Positions 1 through 7,889 of a stretch of 20,796 nucleotides of DNA are shown piece after piece. A model generated the notes under the pieces. The model was not told where the DNA came from, did no database searches, and worked only from the letters and a program-made list of their open reading frames with translations. Position 1 is the stretch's first letter. Each line of letters begins with the position of its first letter. The DNA lies in the NCBI GenBank assembly GCA_018296165.2, contig JACKQL020000268.1:1-20796 (forward strand), written 5' to 3'. The position numbers and the translations under genes were made by a program. The DNA is from Termitomyces sp. T153. Taxonomy: Eukaryota; Basidiomycota; Agaricomycetes; Agaricales; Lyophyllaceae.

Positions 1-728
1 TGATACGATGTTGTCACACCATTGGGAACATAATAAACACCAGAAGTCAAAACAAACATTTATTAAGGCTGAAAACTGTAAGCCTCCTGGTAAAACAAGT
101 CCCAGCAACATTATCCCTTTAAATACACCAGAAGAAAGACAGAACAGGATAGGACAAGGACTATACTAGACTATACACTCAATAATAGTCCAATCACTGT
201 AATGGGAGGGGAAGCATGGGACTGGCAAAAGCACCTGAGTGGCATCAATTCTGGCAAGATCTAGATCTGATCTAAGAATAACCAGATTGGAATATTGACT
301 GAAAGGAGGTAAAGGAGGAATGAATGAGAAAGAATGGAATGAAGGGAAGGGAAAGGAAGATGAATGGAAGGATATGAAATGAATGGAAGAACCTGAATGG
401 GAAAGAACCTGAATGGGGAAGAATATGAAATGAACAAAGGAAGATGAATGGAATGAATGGGAGGGAACAGATGAATGGAAGAGTCTGAATGGGAAAGAAC
501 CTGAATGGGGGAAGAATATGAATGGGAGAAATACAAAGGAGGGAGAGATAAATGGGGCAAAGGGAAGCTAAGAATGCAAAGGAGGAATGATGGAACCAGG
601 AACTGGCCTGTGGCACTGAAACAGGCATGCCAAAAGGGGGAATTAGAATAACAGTTATGAATAAGGGGCTGGAAAGTATGGAACCAAAAGTCACATGTAG
701 GGGGTGGTCTGTGCACTGTAGAAAGAGG
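1..728. other. Non-coding AT/purine-rich flank
   Basis: No reading frame here resembles a protein. The open frames on the minus strand (about 261-766) are Ser/Pro/Phe/His-rich translations of a purine-biased repeat and look like composition artefacts. The first ~250 bases are unremarkable and I see no element ends in them. With the TATA-like box that follows, the stretch could be the upstream part of a long terminal repeat or a promoter, but no TG...CA ends or target duplications could be placed. Confidence 0.45.
296..625 (+). repeat. Degenerate purine-rich GAATG/GGAA repeat
   Basis: The plus strand is almost all A and G, built from imperfect GAATGG, GAATGGG and GGAAGA words. Within it a block of about 50 bp starting near 381 recurs near 473, a 92-bp period: both copies read GAATGGAAGA, then CTGAATGGGAAAGAACCTG, then AAGAATATGAA, with a few mismatches. 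This is a decayed minisatellite. The strand asymmetry could favour triplex or unusual DNA structure, but no function can be read from it. Confidence 0.6.
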
Positions 729-735
729 TATAAAT
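729..735 (+). promoter_or_regulatory. TATA-box-like element
   Basis: GGTATAAATAGCCC is a good match to a eukaryotic TATA box on the plus strand. The next ~290 bases hold no credible coding frame, so any transcript would begin with a non-coding leader that runs toward the 59-bp repeat array. It may belong to an LTR-like remnant. Only the motif itself is seen. Confidence 0.3.
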
Positions 736-1028
736 AGCCCAAGTAGAGTAGCAAATGGACAGGCAATTAATAGGCAAAGGCTCGGTGGTTCCCAGGGAGT
801 GAATCACTTAGGCTGGAGTTTGTTGAGACCCCTCTGCATTCAGAATAGAAATATTTTGGAAGTAAACCCCTTCAACTTCAAACATTCATCAAGACATCAG
901 TGTGGAATTGGAGTAGACTGCCTAAGTCTTCAAGAAAGCCCCAGAACTATCAGTATTACTCTAACCCAGTACTACAATATCATAGATGAGCTATGCCCCG
1001 TGCCTTTGGCATGGGCCCTGTAGCTCTT
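736..1028. other. Non-coding stretch between TATA-like box and minisatellite
   Basis: No supported gene. The short plus-strand frame at 799-1023 has no recognisable domain and ends where the repeat array begins. Just before the array, CCGTGCCTTTGGCATGGG forms a short imperfect inverted repeat. Confidence 0.35.
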
Positions 1029-1548
1029 GCTTCATCCCAGACCCAACCTCACTTTGTTTGGTTAGGTCCTTGTATTTCAAACTTAATGCTTCATCCCAGA
1101 CCCAACCTCACTTTGTCCGGTTAGGTCCTTGTATTTCAAACTTAATGCTTCATCCCAGACCCAACCTCACTTTGTTTGGTTAGATCCTTGTATTTCAAAC
1201 TTAATGCTTCATCCCAGACCCAACCTCACTTTGTTCGGTTAGGTCCTTGTATTTCAAACTTAATGCTTCATCCCAGACCCAACCTCACTTTGTTTGGTTA
1301 AGTCTTTATATTTCAAACTCAATGCTTCATCCCAGACCCAACCTCACTTCATTTGGTTAGGTCCTTGTATTTCAAACTCAATGCTAATTTCCAGACCCAA
1401 CCTTACTTCGTTCAGTTAGGTCTTTGTATTTCTAACTCAGTGCTTCATCCCAGACCCAACCTCACTTTGTTTGGTTAGGTCCTTGTATTTCAAACTCAAT
1501 GCTAAGTCCCAGACCCAACCTCACTTCGTTCAGTTAGGTCTTTGTATT
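1029..1548 (+). repeat. 59-bp tandem repeat array, nine units
   Basis: Units begin at 1029, 1088, 1147, 1206, 1265, 1324, 1383, 1442 and 1501, an exact 59-bp period with no length change across eight full units; the ninth stops after about 48 bp. The conserved core is GACCCAACCTCACTT, then TTCGGTTAGGTC or TTTGGTTAGGTC, then TTGTATTTCAAACT. ACCCAACC and GGTTAGGT in each unit can pair as an 8-bp stem (one C/A mismatch on this strand, a G-U wobble in minus-strand RNA) around an 11-nt loop. The array lies about 300 bp beyond the 3' end of the Helitron gene. Frames through it are artefacts. Confidence 0.9.
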
Positions 1549-1844
1549 TTGTTGACCAAGTGTTGCTTTTCTCTTACTATTCAATACACTGAGATTTCAT
1601 CTATAAACCAATCATGTATCTATATTACATTATTAACAAAATACTACAATGTCCACTGGTATATATTAGAGATGCTGAAAATTAAATTATAAAAGTTAGT
1701 ACTAAGCAACCAATTATTTAAACTGTCACACTTACATTTGTAAACCATTAAGAATATCTATACTACATGGTCCAGCTATAGACATTAGGTGCTGAAGTTC
1801 ATAGAAGTTAGCAATTTTTTGCTTGAATCCAACAAAACTCACAC
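1549..1844. other. AT-rich 3' flank of the Helitron gene
   Basis: Positions 1600-1725 are AT-rich with no coding signal. This is where the Helitron 3' terminus (hairpin then CTRR, read on the minus strand) would be expected, but I could not place it with confidence. The stretch includes a repeat of the last codons of the helicase frame (see the 24-bp direct repeat). Confidence 0.4.
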
Positions 1845-1862
1845 TTACATTTGTAAACCATT
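1726..1862 (-). repeat. 24-bp direct repeat covering the helicase C-terminal codons
   Basis: A 24-base sequence starting TCACACTTACATTTG occurs exactly at 1726-1749 and at 1839-1862, 113 bp apart. On the minus strand both read as the codons for NGLQM followed by a TAA stop; the TAA falls inside GTAAGT, a consensus 5' splice donor. The preceding codons also resemble each other (EIL versus DIL). This may be a duplicated gene end or successive exon ends; the sequence alone does not decide. Confidence 0.55.
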
Positions 1863-3319
1863 CAAGATTTCCTGATGGACAATATTTGCAGTCTTTCTTG
1901 ATGTGTTTTCTGGGTCCAAGATGACTTTGATACGATCTCCTGATGTGCACCATGAGAGTGCAGCATAAAGTTGGCCATGCGAAAAAACTCCTGATTGAAG
2001 GTCCAATCCAACATGCTTGACTGATTGACCCTGAGACTTGTTGATAGTCATGGCAAAGGCCAATCGAACTGGAAATTGTCTCCTGCGCAATGGAATTGGC
2101 AAATCTTCTTCAGACACATCTATGTTGATTCTTGGAATCAAAACAATTGATCCTGCAAACTTGGCATCTCCACTGATGATCCTACATCTGAGAACTCTGG
2201 TGCTGATGTGAGTGACAATCATTCTTGTCCCATTGCAAAGTCCTTTGGTTGTATCCAGATTCCTGAGCAGCATGACAGGAACACCAATCTTTAAAGCCAA
2301 TTTAGCCAAAGGCAAACTGCTGGCTCTGAGAGAGTTGAGGTATTCCATTGGATACAATGTCAGGTCATTAACATTTCCATTATTAGACATGACAGAGTCT
2401 GCACTCTGCAAGATTTTCTCTTCTCCTGGACATTTCTGCAGAACTTCAGAGTTGATATCCTCTACATCAGAGTTCTTGCCAGAAAGGATGGTACGGTCCA
2501 GATAATACTGATCATCTTGATGGTGATCAATATCAGGATAAGTGAAAGAGATCAATCCAGTGACAGAATTGTCATCACAGATCATGGTTTCTGGAAGTTG
2601 TACTGTTTCTCCAGGCCCAAGGTTTTTTCCAGCACCAACATCCAATAACCAAGCTGCATGAGCAATATTGTCAGGAGTCTGATCCAATCTCATGTTTTGA
2701 ACCAAGTAGTGGACTTGAATCTGATCCCAAAGTCTTCCTCTTTTGAGTGAAGCAGCAATCATCTGCTGCCTGAGTCCTCGTTGGATAACTGGGAGAGTTT
2801 GCCTAAAATCTCCTCCAAACACCACAGTCACTCCACCAAAAGGAACATCTTTCTCCAGGATGTCTCTGAACCCTTGATCCACAGAGTCAATGGCATTTTT
2901 GTGTTGCATTGGGACTTCATCCCAGATGACAACTTTGGTCTGGAGTAAGAGTTGAGACAACTGAGTTCCTCTTTTGATATTGGCAATGGATGTATCCAAA
3001 GCAGGAATGGGGATTTTGAACCTTGAATGTGCAGTTCTACCATCCTCCAGCAATAAGGCAGCAATCCCAGATGATGCCACACATAATGCCACATCTCCAT
3101 TGGACTGAACAGCAGAAGCCAAAGTGTTGCAGACAAATGTTTTGCCACATCCACCTGCACTGTGAATGAATATCATCTTGCCCAAGTTGTTATCCACAGA
3201 GTCCATAACTTCATTGAAGGCCCCCAGTTGTTCACCATTAAACCTGGCCTTGTTTTCATCCACCCTTCTCTTCAACTCTTCAACATTATAATCTGTTTCT
3301 TCTTGCAAAAGCCTATTTC
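1845..3319 (-). pseudogene. Helitron helicase domain (Pif1/RecD-like, SF1B)
   Basis: This is the C-terminal ATP-dependent 5'-3' DNA helicase part of the Helitron protein, thought to unwind the transposon strand after Rep nicking. Visible in order: Walker A SAGGCGKTFVCN, Walker B VIWDEVPM, motif III FGGDFRQTLPV, motif IV YLVQNMRL, a late motif TINKSQGQSVKHVGL, and motif VI-like QLYAALSWCTSGDR. The exon probably starts at 3319 after a splice acceptor (TTTCAG). An ATG at 3327-3329 lies inside that intron and is probably not the true start. In the last motif Trp (codon at 1950-1952) stands where Pif1-type helicases have Arg (ALSR), a CGG to TGG change that should abolish ATPase coupling. The reading frame is otherwise open for about 490 codons. 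Confidence 0.85.
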
Positions 3320-3373
3320 CTGAAATCATTTAATCAGTATCAATGTCAACTCTTTATACAATGTCCAACTTGC
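3320..3373 (-). other. Probable 54-nt GC-AG intron in the Helitron gene
   Basis: On the minus strand CCAG|GCAAGT opens and ATTTCAG|GAAATAGG closes a 54-nt segment holding two in-frame stops (TAA at 3354-3356 and a further TAA just before the ATG at 3329). Removing it joins ...VWNVIP to GNRLLQEETDY in the same frame, which is the junction expected in Helitron helicases. The donor is GC rather than GT, with an otherwise ideal AG|GCAAGT context. No transcript data are available here. Confidence 0.6.
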
Positions 3374-4553
3374 CTGGAATCACATTCCAAACTTGTTGGG
3401 GTTCTGGCATGTTTGGAAAGTCTTGAAGAGTCTTGCCAAAATTCTTCAGATTGTCATTGATTAGATAAAGGCCATAGTCATAGACATCTTCATCAGTAAA
3501 GACTCTGTCCCTGTACTGCCTGATATTCTCCAATCTGTGTTGAAGATCATCACAAATGGAGTGCTTGAATTCGTCCCATAGAGCCTCTGGAGTGGTAGGA
3601 GCACAGTGGAATAGGATAGTGCAAAAGAGCTGTCTGAGAGCTGATCCTGATTGGATTGGAGCAGCTTCAGCAAGACACTGCCTCCATTCTGCATCATCTT
3701 CTAGAAGACCAAGGGCCTTGCATGCCTCCTTGTAAGTAGGATAAGTGTGGCCATTGACTGTCCTGAGATCAGCCCATGATGTTGCATTGGTCACAACTGT
3801 CAGGAGCATCCTAAGGTAGAACCTTTCTCCCTGTTGGGGTGAAGCAAAGTACATCCTCCCAATAGCTGTTCCTCTCTGCCTCTCCTTCCAGGTCCTTTTG
3901 GAAGCTTCATAGACAAACTTGGTTGGAAAGCTCTGATAAGTGGTGTTGTTATTAGGGAATCTGGCATTGGCTTCAAACCAAGCAGTGAGTGCAGTCTTGT
4001 TTGCATTAGGCCTGGCAGCTACCATCTCCAAAGGCTCATTATCTTGAAAGTAGACTTCATGTTGGCCCTCCAAATGCACAGGTAATTGATATACAGGGGG
4101 ATGTTCTCCATGCATGTTGAATTCAAAGATGTGCCAGCAAGCCTTAGGTGCAGAGATGTATCTGGCATCCAAGTGTTTCTTGATTTCATCCCTCTGGTCC
4201 ATCTGCTCTCCAGCAATCTCCAAAGTTGTCCTATCATGGCCTTTGTAGATGTACTTGTGAATGTACTTGATGGCTTCTACTGAAGCACAGACCTCCACAT
4301 TGATGTGACATTTGTACTTGGCTGAGAGATAAGGATTATATGGAACAACATCTCGATTGTCATAATGATGACCATTCTTTTCAAAGAAGCGTCCATTGTC
4401 AGGTCTGGCATATTGAGGATAGCCATTGTCTCCATACTGAGTAGCCTCTTGGAATTCCTTTGGGTATTTCTTGGAACATTTGCCATCTACCATGCACTTA
4501 GCATTGGGTTTGGCAGCTCCACATGGACCATGGACCATGTTGGCAGTAACAAC
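3374..4553 (-). pseudogene. Helitron Rep C-terminal part with the two-tyrosine motif
   Basis: This middle exon carries the second half of the HUH Rep nuclease and the linker to the helicase. A Cys-rich segment (GPCG, then CMVDGKCSKKYPKEF) resembles the conserved zinc-binding region of Helitron proteins. About 95 residues in, KYIHKYIYKGHDR has two tyrosines four residues apart, the arrangement known for the nicking tyrosines of Helitron Rep; both are intact. The rest is the conserved linker (WKERQRGTAIGRMY, GERFYLRMLL, YPTYKEACKALGLL). The ATG at 4536-4538 is inside the exon; upstream splicing from 4604 makes it internal. The exon itself has no stop. Confidence 0.85.
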
Positions 4554-4603
4554 CTGACAACAAAGATAAGTAACTGAATTCAGAATTCAAACAAAGCCAA
4601 TAC
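4554..4603 (-). other. Probable 50-nt GT-AG intron in the Helitron gene
   Basis: On the minus strand CAG|GTATTGG opens and TTGTCAG|GTTGTT closes a 50-nt segment that contains an in-frame TGA. Splicing joins ...QPQLYQ to VVTANMVHGPCG in frame, restoring the continuous Rep domain. Length and boundaries fit basidiomycete introns. Confidence 0.75.
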
Positions 4604-5050
4604 CTGATACAATTGAGGCTGAGTGACTGGATCTGGAATCTGAGCAGAGACAATGGAATCCACATCAGGTGCATCCTTGATCCTGTGATGGCGATGGAAA
4701 AAGATCAAGATGTGCATATGTGGAAGTCCTCTCTTTTGGAATTCAATGGTATGAACATAAGCCACACAGCTGCCAAAGAGACCTTCCTTGATCTCCTTTA
4801 CTACAGCATTTTTCTTGAGTTCAAAAACTCTGGCAACAATATCAGGTCAATCAGCAGCTGTTTGCCTTTTCCCATTGACTGCAGGTTCCTTCAAGAGAGC
4901 TTCTTCAATTTCTGACCACTTTGGATTGGCAGTCATAGTCAAGAAGAGGTCAGGTTTTCCAAAATTCCTGCAGATAGCCATAGAGTCCTGGAATAATTGC
5001 TGCATCTGTCGATCACTTCCAGTATGGGAGGATGGGAGGATAACACGTCA
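4604..5050 (-). pseudogene. Helitron Rep, HUH-motif segment
   Basis: In the same frame as the N-terminal domain upstream and separated from it only by the TGA at 5048-5050. It carries Rep landmarks: GKPDLFLTMTANPKW, then VFELKKNAVVKEIKEGLFG, then FQKRGLPHMHILIFF, where HMH is the metal-binding HUH motif of rolling-circle nucleases. A second in-frame stop, TGA at 4847-4849, falls in TAAD-stop-PDIVARVF, where Arg is usual in the family, consistent with CGA to TGA. It ends at the 50-nt intron donor. The segment from 4580 to 4765 is open but is not an independent gene. Confidence 0.8.
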
Positions 5051-6556
5051 GCTTTGTGGGGTGACTTGTTCATCTCCAGCAGCAGCATCCACTACTCCCT
5101 GATAGACTTCAGCCCTGATCTTTTTCTGATTGTGTCGAATCCAATTCAACTTGTTTTGTTCAGTGGAAGCCCATGCATCTACAACATATTGTTGAAATAG
5201 CCTCCCACTCCAGAGTAATGGTGCATTGAATTCCAAAGTCCTTTGCTGTAGCCTGTATGCATAATATGCTGTTTGGGTGACCTTTGCTGATCTTTGTTGA
5301 TTCTGTGGTCCAAAATGAGAGCGAATGTTGGTGTGAAATCCAGGCTGTCCAGTGGGAAAGATGATGGTATAATGCAATGGAGTGTAATATGGGTGCAAGT
5401 GACTGATCTGCTTCAATTGACCTCCATGCAAGTGCAAGACTATATCACAATCATTTGATTGCTCTTCTGAGCCATCTCCTGGAATTACAGCTGCAACTCC
5501 CTCCTGTTCATTAGGGTCATTATAGCATTGAGGATCTCCAAAATCAGCTGTAAGCTTGACAAAAAGCTTTTGTGGTTGGCCTTCTAGAACTTCTCCCATG
5601 ATCTGCCTGGCCTGCTTGTATAAGCCAATGAAGGGATTGACTCTAGACAGCATATCCTGCAAAGAGGCCATTATCTGAGGATCAAGCCTGGGATTGTTCT
5701 GTTGACAAAAAGCCAATTGCTGATTGTGATCGTAAAAGTAGAGCTGTGCATATACAGGCAGATTGCCTTCAATAGGAAGCAAGGCACCTGTCAAATGATG
5801 TAGTTCTCCATTGATCCTAAAGCTGTATGGTCCAGGTGCATTGGTTATAGCATGGTCAATTTTGACTCCCAGAGATGTGAATGCAAAGGCTGCATTGTAT
5901 TGACGGATAGATGTTTTAAAGGTGTCAGAGAGAGGATGATGCCCATGGAGCAGGTTCAGTAAATCTGCTGGAGCATCTCGAAGCCTGGGCAAGTTTACTT
6001 GGCCTTGTAAGCAGCACATGCCAAACTTTGGGCTGTTTCTAGTAGACTTGGTGAGCTTTTCAGCATCAAAATGTAAAGCTTGGCAGTGTGAACATATGAC
6101 AGTCATAGGACCAAGATAGTGTGGAGGGTATTCAATCAAGTAAGGTTGCCTTCCTCTTGGAACAGGCTGAATAGGACCAAGCTGTGGTGGAATAGGAAGC
6201 TCAAGGGGAGGCTGTTCAGCAGGATTCTGTAGTCCTGCTGGATGGTTGGGTAGGGCAGGGTCCAAGTCTTCTGCAGGTCTCTGTTGAGCAGGATCAACAT
6301 ATTCCAAGCCATCATCAGAAGACATGTCATCCTGAGGACCCAATGGATCATCAAGGGGAGGATCCAATTGCTCTGCTAGTTGATGTTGAGCAGGATCAAC
6401 ATATTCCAAGTCATCCTCAGAAGGTATATCATTCTGAGGATCTAAATCATTGAAATCCTCTTCCAGATCAGCTTCATGTTGCTGTTCCCAGCCTTGAAAG
6501 ATTCTTTGAGCCATAGCTGCATTCAAAGGCCTATGTTCAGGATTCAGATCAATATG
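5048..6556 (-). pseudogene. Helitron N-terminal domain (Helitron_like_N)
   Basis: About 500 codons open between two in-frame stops. The first ~130 residues are acidic and Pro/Gln-rich with an internal repeat (two copies of LEYVDPAQ plus neighbours). The conserved part follows: CSHCQALHFDAEKL, FGMCCLQGQVNLP, FRINGELHHLTGALLP, then HLHPYYTPLHYTIIFPTG, which is the characteristic signature preceding the HUH nuclease. An ATG at 6524-6526 opens the frame here, but the frame continues upstream past the TAG at 6557-6559, so it is likely internal. The terminal TGA (5048-5050) precedes more conserved Rep sequence in the same frame and is therefore a mutation, not the real end. Confidence 0.8.
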
Positions 6557-7474
6557 CTATTGAACTTTGTTAATTAAAGTAGCATTTTGAAGTAGTCTTG
6601 AACTGACCTCTGCTCTGAATAGCTCTTCTTCCTGTCTTGCTCTCTCCTGTCTTTCCTGGCTCAAAATAGCCAGTGCCTGTTGCCTTTCCTGATCTTGTCT
6701 CAGTCTTTGTTGCTCTTGCAACACTACTAGTGCCCCTTGTTGTTGCCTCTCCTGCTCTGTACCCATAACAATATGCCTTAGCCTTTGTTGCTCTTGCAAG
6801 ATTGCCAGTGCCTGCTCTTGTTGCCTCTGTCTCAGCCTTTGTTGCTCTTCCAACAGTGCTTGGGGAGCAAGTGGAGCTGGTACCATTATAAGCTCTGGTC
6901 AAAGAGGATTTCTGACCCTTCTATGTACAGGAGCAGGCAACAGTGGCACCATTCTAGGTAAGGGATTCTGTAAAGGAGCATCCCAACCTTCTGGTAAAAC
7001 TGTTTCTGGAATGACCATAGCAGCTTGAGCAACAGCAGACTGATTGAGTCTATTGCCTCTTCTCTGTACAGGAGGAGGTAGAGGTGGCACCACTCTAGGT
7101 ATGGGATTCTGCAAAGGAGCATCCCACCCTTCAGGCAAAACAGTTTCTGGAATGTCCATAAAAAATGGATCAGCAGCAGCAGCTGCCTGCCTAATAGGTC
7201 TTCCCAAAGAGCCAGAAGCAGTGGCTATAGGTCTCAAACCCCCAGTTCCCATAGATTGATTGATGCCCCCAGGCCCCAATTGAAGTGGTGGGACAACCAC
7301 AGTATTGATCTGTTCCAAAGATCTATTGTTTCTATTTGCTCGATGATTGTCAGGATCTGTCATTTGTAACTGTTCAAGTCTCCTTTGATTCCTAGCTTGT
7401 TGCCTTTGGCTTTCAGGAGTAGTAGGTGGTTGCCTGAAATATCCATTGTTAAGCAATTTAACAGTCAAAAACCA
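6557..7474 (-). pseudogene. Helitron gene 5' part: repeat-rich, coiled-coil N-terminus
   Basis: Same frame as the Helitron_like_N domain, interrupted by TGA at 6899-6901 and TAG at 6557-6559. It has no catalytic motif. Residues from about 7158 to 6910 contain two copies of a block including IPETVLPEGWDAPLQNP, 141 bp (47 codons) apart. The part at 6886-6560 is Gln/Arg/Glu-rich with recurring LQEQQRLR, predicted to form a coiled coil. No ATG opens the frame at its upstream limit (TAA at 7475-7477). The first internal ATG is at 7361-7363, and a splice acceptor-like TATTTCAG ends at 7434, so a short 5' exon upstream is possible. The function of such variable N-termini in Helitrons is unknown. Confidence 0.6.
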
Positions 7475-7657
7475 TTAAAATTGACTTGCATGATGAGATA
7501 TTTGATGTATCAATAGCTCAATGTGGTTAAGGAGTTACTAATAAGCTTGTTAGTCAACATCAATCAATCAATAGATGTGACGAAACATACTTTGTCGTGT
7601 GGCCTCCTTTCCACAACTTTGGAAATGCCCATTATTTGGTCATGTTGTGTCAAAAAA

Positions 7658-7670
7658 CACGCGAAGCGTG
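7658..7670. repeat. Short inverted repeat CACGC-GAA-GCGTG
   Basis: Perfect 5-bp arms around GAA. With the larger palindrome ~200 bp away it marks this spacer as structured. It could be a protein-binding site; no specific factor is assigned. Confidence 0.4.
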
Positions 7671-7866
7671 AAAAACAGTGTCCACTAAATCGCGTTTGGC
7701 CTTTTTCATCCCTGCAGACCAATTGGCACCTTTTACACATAGTCAAAAGATAGTATTTATTCATTCAAGTTGTCTACTGTATTTTTTTTTGTAAAAAATG
7801 TATCCGAAGAGCGGCAAAACAGCCAAGTCTGATTCTATTACCATAAAAGGGTCGAAATTTGTCAGC

Positions 7867-7886
7867 ATTTGTCAGCGCTGACAAAT
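7867..7886. repeat. 20-bp perfect palindrome ATTTGTCAGC/GCTGACAAAT
   Basis: The palindrome is flanked by further GTCAGC words (7861-7866 and about 7891-7896), and AAATTTGTCAGC at 7855-7866 also pairs with GCTGACAAATTT. Such nested inverted copies are common at DNA-transposon ends or as dimeric binding sites. It sits at the boundary between the CpG-retaining spacer and the LINE remnant. Confidence 0.6.
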
Positions 7887-7889
7887 TTT

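Larger units (their letters stand above)
1845..7474 (-). mobile_element. Helitron (rolling-circle transposon), autonomous type but decayed
   Basis: The minus strand encodes the usual Helitron protein order: a Helitron-like N-terminal domain, an HUH Rep nuclease with the two-tyrosine motif, and a Pif1/RecD-like helicase. All parts lie in one frame from 7474 to 4604; after a 50-nt intron the frame resumes, and after a 54-nt intron it continues into the helicase. Four internal stops interrupt it: TGA at 6899-6901, TAG at 6557-6559, TGA at 5048-5050 and TGA at 4847-4849. At least two of the TGAs sit where Arg is expected, so CGA to TGA is the likely cause. Element ends were not located. The copy is dead as it stands, although most catalytic motifs survive. 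Confidence 0.85.
7475..7889. other. CpG-retaining spacer upstream of the Helitron gene
   Basis: No convincing gene; the frames at 7523-7764 overlap on opposite strands and match nothing I know. Unlike the DNA on both sides it keeps CpG (for example GTGACGAAAC, CACGCGAAGCGTG, ATCGCG, CCGAAGAGCGGC, GGTCGAAA, AGCGCT). It lies directly upstream of the Helitron frame, so it may be its promoter or 5' terminus, or a younger insertion. Confidence 0.4.

Noticed and set aside
261..766. Two long minus-strand open frames rich in Ser, Pro, Phe, His and Ile
   Set aside because: They are translations of a purine-rich degenerate repeat, overlap in two frames and show no domain.
1029..1548. CRISPR-like array
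   Set aside because: Units are contiguous 59-mers with no unique spacers between conserved repeats, and the setting is eukaryotic.
1029..1548. Interstitial telomeric repeat, because of GGTTAGG words
   Set aside because: The TTAGG word occurs once per 59 bp and is not in tandem TTAGGG units.
1755..1770. TCTATACTACAT on the plus strand as a Helitron 5' terminus
   Set aside because: The gene is on the minus strand, so a 5' end should lie beyond 7474, not downstream of the helicase.
7564..7764. Small Cys-containing minus-strand protein upstream of the Helitron
   Set aside because: No start context, no known motif, and an equally long frame lies on the other strand.
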